The notes: generated by a model from the letters alone, not told the origin. DNA of 64,000 nt from Bacteroidales bacterium (GCA_017449525.1 JAFTFL010000013.1:1-64000); one strand, 5' to 3'; shown: positions 52,201-60,913, numbered from the stretch's first letter. Translations and numbers: made by a program.

Positions 52201-52324
52201 ATTGTGGATGCCTATGGGAGTGGTGATATGCTTCGGTACGCTGTGTGCCATCTTTCTTATCGTTACGGTGATGCCCGTGGCGTATTGGAAACTATTTGCA
52301 AGAAGCAAGGAGGTTTTGGTCTGA
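49214..52324 (+). CDS. RND efflux permease (AcrB/HAE1 family)
   Basis: This 1036-residue proton-driven pump has 12 predicted membrane helices and two periplasmic loops. Motifs include YPGAEADEVEQQVTKPLE near the N-terminus, ITLGMIVDDSIVMIDG-type TM4 sequence (LIVTLGMIVDDSIV) with the conserved Asp pair, and GINVRNTIVMFDYAEQ in TM10. Length is normal. No TolC-like outer-membrane gene is adjacent. Confidence 0.92.
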   Translation: MANRRNRGFIEVAMANPKIVFLIVGLLVLFGIYGLDSMNKQEFPEFVIRQGIVAAVYPGAEADEVEQQVTKPLEEYLFTFQEVDKQLTYSYTKQGVVYVYVELVNSVNNQTEVWSKIRHGLKDFKSKLPVGVAAVVVIDDFGNTSSLLITMDSQDKTYRELANYMDRLKQQLRGIPAVGNVKSMGEQQEEIAIWVDKAKLSSYGISQQTLTTQLFTQGLLSVAGTVNTGEEEVLLHITNPYKSEYEIGEQVVYTSPLGHVVRLRDVARIERRYADPSSYITKDGRRALVLSIEMRQGNNIVKFGRQVDNVLNDFRRALPDGVSLYRITDLPKVVDESIWSFMRDLITAILVVILVMLMLFPLSSALIPAIEIPLTTAITIALMYIVGYEMNIVTLAALIVTLGMIVDDSIVMIDGYMENVHQGMTRWKAALDSAKQFFPSLAVATVAICGIFFPYLFTMHGPLADFVKFFPTTITISLCVSLALAMLLTPWLEQRMIDPEREQQRKAHGLVRVQNRFFDFLQGTYERLLAHCFAHPWATLTMGLVAIILAVVVFLHLPLQLMPKAERDCFAVEIHLPEGASLQQTASVCAMFEEVLHGDADVESITTFVGSSSPRFMATYSPQMPGKNYAQMIVKATSNAATERLVQRYKDTYVDAYPEATVRVKQLDYQATNNPVEVRLKGIDYEALRQYGDTLKKHMEATDGLVWVHSDWDGSLPTMSIDLKKEEASRMGITRSLLSANLAALYGGLPMTTVWEDDYPVSVMLRTVQHDTVATAIRLDEIQNTLVPTALPGVWVLMHQVAEVAPDWASAQIAHRNGVPCLTVGADLRYGVSQPVAMHRLRPWLEHEFRAMLPDDMEMMYGGLDAVNDSTMSDIIKGLIASVMIVFFFLLFNFKRFRLTILALSGTMLCLPGGFLGLALFGCDVSMTAIIGVVSLIGINVRNTIVMFDYAEQLRHKGMDIREVSFEAGRRRMRPIFLTSATTAVGVIPMIVHGSSLWMPMGVVICFGTLCAIFLIVTVMPVAYWKLFARSKEVLV

Positions 52325-52378
52325 GTGTTTGTTTGGGAATGATTCTATAGTTAGGCATATTATTAATAGCAATACAGT

Positions 52379-53938
52379 ATGATAAAGAGGTATTCTTTTC
52401 TGATGGTGATGGTGCTGCTTGGCTCGATGATGAGCAATGCAGTTGCCTGCACCAATTTTCTATTCAGTCGTGGCAGCACACGTGACGGCTCTACAATGAT
52501 AACCTATGCGGCCGATTCGCACACACGCTACGGTCAGTTGCGCTATCACCCCGCTACCGACCATCGCAAGGGCGAAATGCTGCGCATCTATGACTACGGT
52601 TCGCTACGCTATCTGCTCTCCATCCCCCAGCCGAGCCACACCTACAACGTGGTGGGTTTCATAAATGAGCATCAATTGGCCATTGGCGAGACCACCTTCG
52701 GTGGTCGCGCTGAGCTTTCAAAAGGCAACGCCGAGGGCATTGACTATGGTAACCTGATTTACGTGGCGCTACAGCGAGCACGCAACTGTAGGGAGGCCAT
52801 CGTGGTGATGCACGAGCTCGTGTCTACCTATGGCTACTGCAGCAGTGGTGAAAGTTTCTCGCTGTGCGACCCCAACGAAGTGTGGATAATGGAAATTATC
52901 AGCAAGGGTAACGAGAAGGGCGCCGTGTGGGTGGCTCGTAAGGTGCCCGAAGGCTACGTGTGTGGCCATGCCAATCAGGCTCGCATCACCACCTTTCCGC
53001 AAGAGAGGATAACCCAGCGCGGCGAGGTGGCCATCAGCTCGCGCAAACTGAAGAGCATCGGCTTGGCCGACATCAGCTGCGTATATAGCGACGATGTGGT
53101 GAGCTTTGCCCGTCGACGGGGGTGGTACTCGGGCAGCGATTCCGACTTCTCCTTTGCCGACACCTACTGCCCCGTCGACTTTGGCGGAGCGCGTTTCTGC
53201 GACGCCCGTGTCTATGCCATGTTCCGCCGTGTGGCTCAAGGCATGGAGCGCTACGAGGCCTATGCCATGGGCAACATCAGTGCCGAGCGGCCTCCACTAT
53301 GGATTAAGCCCGACCACTTGATAGATGTGCACGAGGTGATGGAGCTAATGCGTGACCACTTTGAGGGCACCCCAATGGACATGCGGCACGATGCTGGTGC
53401 TGGCCCATACCATTGCCCCTACCGCCAGCGCCCCATGACGTGGGAATACGAAGGACACACCTATATCCACGAGCGCGCCACCAGCACCCAGCAGACTGGC
53501 TTCAGCTTCGTCGCCCAGTGTCGCCGTTGGATGCCTGCCAAAGCAGGTGGTATCTTGTGGCTTGGCGTGGACGACACCTACAGCACCGTCTACTGCCCCA
53601 TGTATTGTGGCCTAACGCAAGTACCCGAATGCTTCCGCGAAGGCAACGGCAGCATGACCCAATACAGCACCACCAGTGCCTTCTGGCTCTTTAACCGAGT
53701 GGCCAACTTCGCCTACGGCCAGTATGACCGTATGATAGGTGACATACGCGCCGAGCAGCGTGCCCTTGAGGAAAGCTTTATCAGCACCGTCCTGCAGCAC
53801 GACGAGCAGCTGCTGAGCCTATCCGATTCGCCTCGGCTTGAAACGCAGCTCAACCTCCTCTCCAACCGCGCTGCCGACCGCATGATGAAAGCCTGGACTC
53901 AGCTTAGCAATGACCTGCTGGTGCGCTACCACGAGTAG
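52379..53938 (+). CDS. C69-family dipeptidase (PepD-like), exported
   Basis: This 519-residue Ntn-hydrolase has a signal peptide cleaved before Cys24 (SNAVACTNFLF), which becomes the N-terminal nucleophile. GFINEHQLAIGETTFGGR, EGIDYGNLIYVALQRA and WIMEIISKGNEKGAVW are C69 signatures. It cleaves dipeptides in the periplasm or outside. Synonymous codons are more often C-ending than in the neighbouring genes upstream, suggesting high expression or a different origin. Confidence 0.9.
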   Translation: MIKRYSFLMVMVLLGSMMSNAVACTNFLFSRGSTRDGSTMITYAADSHTRYGQLRYHPATDHRKGEMLRIYDYGSLRYLLSIPQPSHTYNVVGFINEHQLAIGETTFGGRAELSKGNAEGIDYGNLIYVALQRARNCREAIVVMHELVSTYGYCSSGESFSLCDPNEVWIMEIISKGNEKGAVWVARKVPEGYVCGHANQARITTFPQERITQRGEVAISSRKLKSIGLADISCVYSDDVVSFARRRGWYSGSDSDFSFADTYCPVDFGGARFCDARVYAMFRRVAQGMERYEAYAMGNISAERPPLWIKPDHLIDVHEVMELMRDHFEGTPMDMRHDAGAGPYHCPYRQRPMTWEYEGHTYIHERATSTQQTGFSFVAQCRRWMPAKAGGILWLGVDDTYSTVYCPMYCGLTQVPECFREGNGSMTQYSTTSAFWLFNRVANFAYGQYDRMIGDIRAEQRALEESFISTVLQHDEQLLSLSDSPRLETQLNLLSNRAADRMMKAWTQLSNDLLVRYHE

Positions 53939-54478
53939 GTAGCAGGTTCGATTGATGCTGTTGATGGAAATTTGATGCGATAAATACTTGTTATGCTAAC
54001 CACTCAAAATCGTACCTCGTATTAGTTGCCACCGTCTATAAGGTACGAGTATTTGAACTTGGATATTTCAAGACTCAACCAGCTCATTTTCTTGGTAGGG
54101 GAGTCGTAGCCTCAACAATCAGGTGTAAAGGGAATGGGCCGGGTGCTATTTTCCGCCGTTTTTGCGTCGGCAAGAAGCACCATCACAACTCACGTAACCT
54201 TACCTCTCCCGTGATGAAAACTTACATCAGACTTGATGTAAGCTTACATCTGGCGTGATGTAACCTTTCATTACCAGTGGCCTGTATGTCGTTCTACCAG
54301 CGGATGTGTACTCCAACCTTGTGAAGTGTTGTTTCTGTGTGTATTGACGGTCGCACTAACCACCGTACTATACAATTGTCGTACCCTTACATCCCACGCC
54401 GCAGGGAAATCGACATAACAGATTAAAGGATATATGGGCATCCTGCACTCTTACCGTGGAAGGGTTATCTCCCCTATA
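53939..54478. other. Non-coding region with tandem palindromes
   Basis: No gene is recognisable. The segment holds a three-unit tandem repeat (about 54198-54265) with two strong hairpins: CTTACATCA/TGATGTAAG (54221-54242) and TTACATC/GATGTAA (54244-54263). The flanking bases are unremarkable. Confidence 0.6.
54198..54265. repeat. Three tandem 22-nt units, two of them hairpins
   Basis: Units read TTACnTCnnnCnTGATGnAAnC. Unit 2 is a perfect 9-bp-arm palindrome around GACT and unit 3 is a 7-bp-arm palindrome around TGGCGT. Unit 1 is more diverged. Confidence 0.6.
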
Positions 54479-55198
54479 TTATATGGGAAATACTATGCCG
54501 AGCCCCACGGTTAGTCCGCTCTTATCCTTGATGGACTCCCCCACGCCGTCGGTAATTCCAGCTGCTGGTTTAAACATGGGGTAGAACCAGTCGTAGCCTA
54601 TATCGAAAGCCAGTCGTACGCCCTCCAAACCAATGGGGATATGAAAGGTTAGGTTAGGACCGATGACCGCATACAAATCTGCCGAGAGTGGCTTTACTGT
54701 TGACGATGAAGATGAACTACTTCCATGCTCAGACGAGGTGGTGGTATGAGTTTCAGAGGTTTGTTGTAAGGTATAAACTCCTAAACCAAATTTGCATGCA
54801 ATGGTGACAAATCCAACCCGTAGGCCAGGCTCGTAGTAGAGATAGCCCAAGTTCAAGCCCCTGGTAGTAGAGTCGAAATTAACGGTGCTGTATTCTCGAC
54901 TGGTAGTATCGCCGTTTACAATGGTGAGGTTGGAAAGCACCCTGTATGAACCAGAACTATCGTACTTGATGGAGGTGTGAAGCATATTACCATAACCAAT
55001 ACGATGAGTAAAGAGTTCACGAACAAAGAGCTCTCCCGTGAATGCCGAAATATCCCAATGTGAGGAGGCAACATTTATCATGCCGCCAGCTCGAATGTCC
55101 CAGTCCCGTGCAAGCGTCTGCGCTTTGCTACTTGACCCCATGCTTATCATAACTAAAAGAAAGGGCAAGGCCCAGATTATCATATTTCGTTTCATCAT
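54479..55198 (-). CDS. Putative outer-membrane beta-barrel protein
   Basis: This 239-residue protein has a signal peptide (WALPFLLVMISMGSSSKAQ) and alternating aromatic strands such as GLNLGYLYYEPGLRVGFVTI, RLAFDIGYDWFYPMF and a last strand GLTVGLGIVFPI. A Ser-rich loop (SEHGSSSSSSS, about 160-170) may be surface-exposed. Barrel topology is inferred from pattern. It is the third gene of a - strand operon, 4 nt after the caspase gene. Confidence 0.6.
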   Translation of the reverse strand: MMKRNMIIWALPFLLVMISMGSSSKAQTLARDWDIRAGGMINVASSHWDISAFTGELFVRELFTHRIGYGNMLHTSIKYDSSGSYRVLSNLTIVNGDTTSREYSTVNFDSTTRGLNLGYLYYEPGLRVGFVTIACKFGLGVYTLQQTSETHTTTSSEHGSSSSSSSTVKPLSADLYAVIGPNLTFHIPIGLEGVRLAFDIGYDWFYPMFKPAAGITDGVGESIKDKSGLTVGLGIVFPI

Positions 55199-55202
55199 AT
55201 AG

Positions 55203-56357
55203 TTACTTTGTTGGGTTTATGAATGAACGTATGGCAATGCCATTGCCAGTGGTTGCAGCCCCCTTATTTATTATTAGTGATGGATATAGAGAAGACTCTT
55301 TGCAGAGTGATCTTATATTATTGAACTCAGTTAGTATAGTCTGATTTGTAGAGCCTATGTTTTGGACAAGTATTTTTGTAAAAGGGCTTATCATATCGGG
55401 CAGTGCGCCTTCATAAGCTGCTGCCCCTGCTTGACACGAGTAAAATACCGATTCGTTAGGAAGTAGCTGAATATCACGCCTTACATTAGTTGGGTCTGTT
55501 TTTTCGTGAGGATATTCTATACGGCATGCATCGTAAAGAATGATAAAGGTTGGACCCATTGATGTGTTTTTCCTAAATTGCTCCAGCAGTTTTTTAACTG
55601 ACAAATATTTCTTTCTTATTTTCTTTTTTGAGATGCGAGTATCTTTGGGTAATAGGTAGTCTTCTCCTCCAATACGCATCCCATGTCCAGAAAAATATAT
55701 GAGCAACATATCGTATGGAGGTGGGTTGTCTCCATTATCTCCTACAACGTTTGCCTGTTTCCAAAAGTCTGTAAGTCTCTTATCTATTGTCTTTTGTGTG
55801 GCATCGCAGAGGGGTAGTATGTCGAATCCCAAATGAGACAATTTGCTCAGCACATAGTCGACATCCCTTACAGGAGACTTAAGCTTGAGCGCATCCTTGT
55901 CGTATTCGTTTATGCCAATTACTAATGCCAGTCTTTTGCATTTTCCAAACCTTACTGTATCGGTAATTCCTTCAATGAATTTGGATTCATAAATGCCTTT
56001 GGTACTTTGGGATTTATGTATAGCTTTTGAGAAGGATAATGTTTTGTGGGTACTCTCTATAAGGTTGCTTACAGTGTTAGAGAAATTAGTATACTCTTCC
56101 CCTTTAATTTCTATAATATGATCAAGAGTCCCAACATTATGAAGTTGCATTGACTTAAATATCGCTAAAAGGCACACCATATCGTTCCCTTTCACAGTGT
56201 CTCCCTTTTTGACATACCTTCCATTGATGGTACAGCTATTTTGTGGTTCCAGTTCGTCAATAGCATACCGCGATTCTGGTTGCCCAATGCCGAGCATCGG
56301 GATGGACAGAAGAACTGATAGAATGAATCGTTTCGTTCGTTTTCGTGTCATATTCAT
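55203..56357 (-). CDS. Secreted caspase-family peptidase (C14)
   Basis: This 384-residue protein has an N-terminal signal (FILSVLLSIPMLGIG) and, after a 110-residue linker domain, a caspase-like p20 domain from about residue 140: RLALVIGINEYDKDALKLKS, MLLIYFSGHGMRIGGEDYLL (His225) and FIILYDACRIEY (Cys278). The His-Cys dyad is intact. Exported caspase homologues occur in bacteria, but their substrates are generally unknown. It lies between a CHASE2-like membrane protein and a barrel protein. Confidence 0.82.
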   Translation of the reverse strand: MNMTRKRTKRFILSVLLSIPMLGIGQPESRYAIDELEPQNSCTINGRYVKKGDTVKGNDMVCLLAIFKSMQLHNVGTLDHIIEIKGEEYTNFSNTVSNLIESTHKTLSFSKAIHKSQSTKGIYESKFIEGITDTVRFGKCKRLALVIGINEYDKDALKLKSPVRDVDYVLSKLSHLGFDILPLCDATQKTIDKRLTDFWKQANVVGDNGDNPPPYDMLLIYFSGHGMRIGGEDYLLPKDTRISKKKIRKKYLSVKKLLEQFRKNTSMGPTFIILYDACRIEYPHEKTDPTNVRRDIQLLPNESVFYSCQAGAAAYEGALPDMISPFTKILVQNIGSTNQTILTEFNNIRSLCKESSLYPSLIINKGAATTGNGIAIRSFINPTK

Positions 56358-56362
56358 TTTGT

Positions 56363-57565
56363 TTATTTGTTTTTCTTTTCATGACGTACTTGCCACCAGT
56401 TGCTCCACAAAGTGAATACCATTGCAGGCAAAGCAAAGCTATATATTCTGTCGAAGGCTACGTAGATGATGGCGGTCATGAGGGCAGTTAAGGTTCCAAA
56501 GCTAACAAAGGAAAGCAGTAACCGTAGCGCGGGCTGTTTGATTCGTGTAGCAGTGTTACGAGAGTGGCCACGCATAATAAGAAGTGCAAACAAGAAATAG
56601 GTCAATAACGGAATAATCAGATACCAGCCTAACCAGTGATGCTTTCTTTTGCATAGGGCTTGGAAAGCCAGCCAATGGTTCATTGGGCCACTTTGCATGC
56701 CAATGTAGGACCAATGTGTATCGTTCTTGAAATCGCCCACAATGATGTGTGATTTTCTTGCTGCGCATATGTCTTTGAATCTGTTCCAAATATTAGAGTT
56801 GTTTAGCAGGTCTTCTATGTTATACTGATATGGGTAGATATCGGAGTTTATGTGGAATGTAAGAGGAAGATAGTTTGTAATAGGTGTCTTATCTTCGCAG
56901 TAGAGCGACGACCAATGCCAAAGCTTATGTATATGGCCGGTATGGCTTCTGATGGTATGCCTGTACATTTCCCAAGCGACTGATTCGCCCTCTTCTTGTT
57001 CTATTTCGTAGTATCGGCATCGGTTGTCATAAGGTTTGATTGTATAACTTGTGGCGAAAGCAATGTTTCGCAGACTTGCATCAATAAAAGGAGTTTCTTC
57101 CTCATTTTTGGCAATGGCTATGTCATGCATGTGGAGTAGCTTATCTGCCAGTAGTGTGTCCCACGGTGTGAGGGAATCCCTTTGAAATTGGATGTCCAGA
57201 AATAGAAAAGCATAGGGGAGTGTATCTACCTTTTGCAAGAACTCCAATATTATTTGTGGGTCAGTAATAACCTCGCGTTGTGGTGAAGTAGCAGTTCCTC
57301 CCAAGCTTACCACGTGCTTGGCATTAGACACGTCAACAAAAAGCGCTCCCTTGCATTCGTCGTGTTCTCTCCAACTGTTCGTCCATCTCTCAAGCCGACA
57401 GAACATACCCATCCGTTCGTTCTCGAACAGTCGATATTTCGAGTTGCTTGCGGCATAATCCAGCCCCAGCAGCCCTACGGCTACAAGCAAACTGATACCC
57501 ACAGGCTTCATCGTCTTCTTCCACTTTTCTCTCATTGTAGAGTTTTCGTTGCCCGAAGTCTCCAA
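56363..57565 (-). CDS. CHASE2-like membrane sensor protein
   Basis: This 400-residue protein has one N-terminal membrane helix (GISLLVAVGLLGLDYAA, about 28-45), a large extracytoplasmic domain (about 50-300) and three C-terminal membrane helices (WYLIIPLLTYFLFALLIM; LLSFVSFGTLTALMTAIIYV; SFALPAMVFTLWSNWW). This matches CHASE2 topology, and ALFVDVSNAKH, AFLFLDIQF, SHIIVGDFKNDTH and PMNHWLAFQALCK fit its conserved blocks. No kinase or cyclase output domain follows, so signalling would have to pass through a partner, perhaps the caspase. An ATG at 57535 is an alternative start. Confidence 0.7.
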   Translation of the reverse strand: METSGNENSTMREKWKKTMKPVGISLLVAVGLLGLDYAASNSKYRLFENERMGMFCRLERWTNSWREHDECKGALFVDVSNAKHVVSLGGTATSPQREVITDPQIILEFLQKVDTLPYAFLFLDIQFQRDSLTPWDTLLADKLLHMHDIAIAKNEEETPFIDASLRNIAFATSYTIKPYDNRCRYYEIEQEEGESVAWEMYRHTIRSHTGHIHKLWHWSSLYCEDKTPITNYLPLTFHINSDIYPYQYNIEDLLNNSNIWNRFKDICAARKSHIIVGDFKNDTHWSYIGMQSGPMNHWLAFQALCKRKHHWLGWYLIIPLLTYFLFALLIMRGHSRNTATRIKQPALRLLLSFVSFGTLTALMTAIIYVAFDRIYSFALPAMVFTLWSNWWQVRHEKKNK

Positions 57566-57605
57566 TGGGCATGGTACATATCAAGAAGAAAGGCATGAGA
57601 CTTTA

Positions 57606-57850
57606 TGTGCTCATGTCCGTCAAATCTGAGGTGTCGCCAAACACCTATGTAGGAACGGTTGATGGAACCTTAATCTCACGCCTGACGGTATGCGGATATA
57701 GTAGCATACACATACAAGCGAAAGCACAATGCTCCGTCCTCCTACATGAAAGATTTGGCGAATTTTCAGACTTAGGACACTTATGCAATGTCTTTATTGC
57801 AACTGCTTACGTGCTCTTGTAAGCAGTTGCAAAAGTACGAAAACTTTTTG
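57606..57850 (-). repeat. Structured intergenic element, copy A (leader of the caspase operon)
   Basis: This about 240-nt element is homologous to 58370-58610. It has a perfect 12-bp hairpin GCAACTGCTTAC/GTAAGCAGTTGC (57799-57830) and a second hairpin GTATGC/GCATAC (57688-57709). Both stems are also present, with changed bases, in copy B. It lies between the minus-strand promoter at 57830 and the operon start. Confidence 0.6.
57830..57837 (-). promoter_or_regulatory. Bacteroidetes -7 element of the CHASE2-caspase operon
   Basis: The minus strand reads TACTTTTG. Transcription from here would give a leader of about 255 nt before the first ATG, including both hairpins of element A. Confidence 0.5.
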
Positions 57851-57974
57851 GATGAAGCTCTTGCTTGTGTGCCCTTCTGCTGTCGTGCGTTACCATGAGT
57901 AAGAACCGCACAGTAAATACCCCTATAGCGCATGGTAATTGGTGCCACCGTACTCTACAGGAGAGGAGGAAAAG

Positions 57975-58001
57975 ACCGAGGCTGCCAACGGTGGCCTCGG
58001 T
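57975..58001 (-). terminator. Minus-strand intrinsic terminator
   Basis: ACCGAGGC and GCCTCGGT form a perfect 8-bp stem around an 11-nt loop; on the minus strand it is followed by CTTTTCC. It would end transcripts entering from the degraded region at 58.0-58.3 kb. Confidence 0.6.
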
Positions 58002-58004
58002 GTA

Positions 58005-58369
58005 ATACAGGATGACGTAGAGAATGAAACCTTGACGTGACCGAGGTGGGGGGCGATGTTGTGCTGTAGTAGGTGGAATATCGGGCTCTCAGCGATGTCC
58101 TGCTTGGCGGGGATGTGGCGTATGATGCTGTCGGCTGTCGGTGTTCTCGCTGGTTCGTCCGAATTGGGTCGGTCGGTTCATGCCTGCGTGGACCGATAAG
58201 TCCCGCGCTTGGGCGTTCCGCGTGGAGCAGGCGGGGCTGAGGTGTAGCGGTGATGCTGCCAGCAATGTCGTTTTGTTACCTATTGGTGTATTGAGTTTTT
58301 GTTGCTCACAACCTCCAACGGGTGTTCAAGTAAAGGTGAGAAGAGATGCATGAGGTTTGTGTACTTTTC
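58005..58369 (-). other. Region without an intact gene; possible decayed coding remnant
   Basis: The minus strand around 58005-58150 has an open stretch with protein-like sequence (DSIIRHIPAKQDIAESPIFH then LLQHNIAPHLGHVKVSFS), but no start and no complete domain, and it is followed by the terminator at 57975. It may be the remains of a lost gene. The rest shows nothing. Confidence 0.3.
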
Positions 58370-58610
58370 TCATCCCTTTGTTACGAGGAATCGGCAAGCA
58401 CCTTCGAGAAAACGGTTGGGGAACCAAACTCACGCCTGAAGGGTAGGTGCCTAAAAGTGGCACCATACACGCACAATCGAAAGCACAAATGCTACGTCCC
58501 TCCTCTTTGAATTTTGCCGATTTCGATAACAGGACTAAAGCAAGTCCTGTTTTCCTTGTAACTGCTTAATAGCTCTTGTGAGCAGCTGCAGGAGCGCGAA
58601 AACCTCTTGT
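58370..58610. repeat. Structured intergenic element, copy B
   Basis: This diverged copy of 57606-57850 keeps blocks such as CTCACGCCTGA, CGAAAGCACAA and GCTCTTGT. It has the hairpin GGTGCC/GGCACC (58446-58464) at the place of the GTATGC/GCATAC hairpin of copy A, and a weaker AACTGCTTA/TGAGCAGCT hairpin. Confidence 0.6.
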
Positions 58611-58668
58611 ATGTTGTTCTTTGCCTACTGCGATCGACGTGCCGTTGTGCTGCTTTCGGAGTGAGGCT

Positions 58669-59740
58669 TTACTGCTGCTTTATCTGAGCCGGTACGCCGA
58701 TTGTAAGCACCAGATAGAACGTTTGGACAAGGAGATAGATGGATAGGCTCCCCACCAGCATCTTGTCAAGCAGTAGGCCTGCACAGAAGAGGACCAACGC
58801 CTCAATAATCTTCTTGCCCCGCTCGCCGTTCTGCTGATTTGCATTGTCGGGCTGCTGCTTGCGGGGTGTGTTGTTCTGTAGTGCTTGCAGGAAGGCGTTG
58901 CGTCGGTAGTCAACAAGGGTATGTAGCACAAAGGCTACGGCTTTTATGAACGCCAGTAGAAACGACGACGGCGAGTGGGAGTGGGCAAAATAGGGTGGTT
59001 TCAGAGGCTGTATGTAGTGGCGGCTGTACACATCCGACAGGGCATAGATGGTCTCTATGTTGGGGCGCATCAAGTTGTGCCCATACACAAGCATCAGTAC
59101 CTACATGCCGATGTTGATGATGTGTCCCACTACGGTGAAACAGGTCTGTACGGTGGGGGAACTTCCCCTGGGTTGACGAGAGGCTGTAGCACAGGTACGA
59201 GAATAGCACTATCACATACGCCCAAACTAAGAGAAGCAGGCCGTGCGACAGCGAGTGGGTTTTCGAGATGCTCCGCCGCGAAATCTTGTAGGCTGGCCGC
59301 ATGAACACCTTGCCCCAGAAGCTGTCGAACAACTTGAATAGGGAGGCAATATAACAAGTGTTATCGCCTATCCACAAGCTGCTTTTGCTGGTGCCAAATC
59401 AACGCTGAAACCAGTTTGGGGCGGCGTGCACCTCCGTGTACACGCCGCAGGGGAACTGCGCCATGCCGAGTGTGGTTTGGTTGATGTCGTCCGATGTCAT
59501 GTAGGCATACTGCTGCACCTCATATTCGCCAGCGTACTGTTCAGGCAGCTCTACGTTTGCGCAGCTATCCATAGCCACTTCCATCAGGAGGGGGCATCGC
59601 TTCGGTTTTGCGCCCTTGAGTGTGGCAATCCGCTCTTTGGCATGTTTGTCCTCGGGGTAGATGCTGAGCAGTCGGCTGTACAAATCCAAGGCCTAAGCTT
59701 TGGGGGAGGCTACGGCGTAGGGTTGATGCGAGTAAAGGCG
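58669..59740 (-). pseudogene. Degraded membrane-protein gene with TPR-like N-terminal remnant
   Basis: Joined minus-strand segments give a continuous-looking protein. First comes a TPR-like helix pair (ALDLYSRLLSIYPEDKHAKE), then QYAGEYEVQQYAYMTSDD. Next is a membrane region (SLSHGLLLLVWAYVIVLFSY), a second frame with FTVVGHIINIGM and VLMLVYGHNLMRPNIETIYA, and a C-terminal membrane part (IIEALVLFCAGLLLDKMLVG). In-frame stops interrupt it at 59693-59695 (TAG), about 59400 (TGA) and about 59100 (TAG), with one frameshift near 59150. The family is not recognised. Confidence 0.6.
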
Positions 59741-59814
59741 TAGGGTTTGAGCCGTTGAAAAAGGAAGCCTGGTCTCGATGGGTTGGAGGATGTAAGTCGT
59801 TGGAGTGGAACCCT

Positions 59815-59940
59815 GATGCCGCACGGCACGATGTACTATGTCGTACGGTAGGGTTGTGGATGTCGTACGGCAGGTGGGTAATGATAAGCAGTTGTGGTGC
59901 ATGTAGATGCCTGCGTAGGTGGTACGATCCTGCACGGCAT
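59815..59940. repeat. Second array of GATGCCGNACGGCAT-type palindromes
   Basis: GATGCCGCACGGCA (59815-59828), TGTCGTACGGTA (59839-59850), GATGTCGTACGGCAG (59859-59873) and TGCACGGCAT (59931-59940) repeat the motif of 37078-37223. The wider stretch 59741-60419 has no convincing gene. Confidence 0.65.
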
Positions 59941-60115
59941 CATCCTCCACCCACAAGGACACTTTTGCTCATGCTCAGTGGGAGATGCTTGCTTTATAAA
60001 GGAACTGTATATATACAAGGTGAGGGGGGAGCCCGGCCACAGAGGGGTAGAATTGGGTGGCTATGCGCGGCTACTGTGCCGTGTGCCGACGGGGGCGTAC
60101 CCTCCAAAGCAGGTG

Positions 60116-60123
60116 CAAAGGTA
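60116..60123 (-). promoter_or_regulatory. Minus-strand -7-like element upstream of the palindrome array
   Basis: The minus strand reads TACCTTTG. It may once have driven the degraded gene at 58669-59740, and its transcript would cross the palindrome array. Confidence 0.45.
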
Positions 60124-60419
60124 CGAAAATGTTCTCGACCCTCGATGCATGGCCCCTCGCTATCTCCAATTTGGCAGCGAGGAGATCCTTATGCACGGCG
60201 CACTCTGTTCGGTTGCGGATTGTTCACAACTCTGTTGAAATCGTGTTCCGTTTCGAGGGCGAAACAGCTGCGCTGGAACAAAAGTTATGCACAGCGCGAT
60301 GCATTTATTTGTTGTGTATTGCGTGTTGTAATGTGCTGTAGTATACCGTGCTGCGAACATTTTTCGATTATTTAACGTTGTTCAAACAAGGAGATGTTGC
60401 GTGAGTCGGGAAAAGGTTG

Positions 60420-60427
60420 TACCTTTG
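60420..60427 (+). promoter_or_regulatory. Bacteroidetes -7 element for the str operon
   Basis: TACCTTTG matches TAnnTTTG, about 100 nt before the rpsL ATG, leaving a leader long enough for regulation of the ribosomal operon. Confidence 0.6.
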
Positions 60428-60529
60428 CATTCTATTTTGTGCAGCGCATGAGGATAGCGTGAGTTGTGGAATAGGCACAAAATGAGTGAACAAAGTAAAC
60501 AATAGTTGTAAGAGTAAATATAGTAAGAA

Positions 60530-60913
60530 ATGCCAACAATTCAACAGTTAGTTCGCAAAGGACGTCAAAAGTTGGAGTACAAGAGCAAGTCGCCTGCACT
60601 TGATTCGTGCCCGCAGCGTCGTGGCGTTTGTACCCGTGTGTACACCACTACGCCTAAGAAACCTAATTCGGCAATGCGTAAGGTTGCACGTGTGCGTTTG
60701 ACTAACCAGAAAGAGGTGAATGCCTATATTCCTGGTGAGGGCCACAACCTCCAGGAGCACTCTATCGTCATGATACGTGGAGGCCGTGTGAAGGATCTTC
60801 CCGGTGTACGTTACCACATAATCCGTGGAGCACTGGATACATCGGGAGTTGACGGTCGTCGCCAGCGCCGTTCGAAATATGGTGCAAAGCGCCCGAAGCA
60901 AGCCGCTAAATAA
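60530..60913 (+). CDS. rpsL: Ribosomal protein S12
   Basis: This 127-residue protein of the 30S decoding centre starts [12 protein letters not shown]. It has the invariant [20 protein letters not shown] and [20 protein letters not shown] segments. The Lys residues at positions linked to streptomycin resistance are wild-type (TPKKPNS and [10 protein letters not shown]). It is the first gene of the str operon. Confidence 0.97.
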   Translation: MPTIQQLVRKGRQKLEYKSKSPALDSCPQRRGVCTRVYTTTPKKPNSAMRKVARVRLTNQKEVNAYIPGEGHNLQEHSIVMIRGGRVKDLPGVRYHIIRGALDTSGVDGRRQRRSKYGAKRPKQAAK

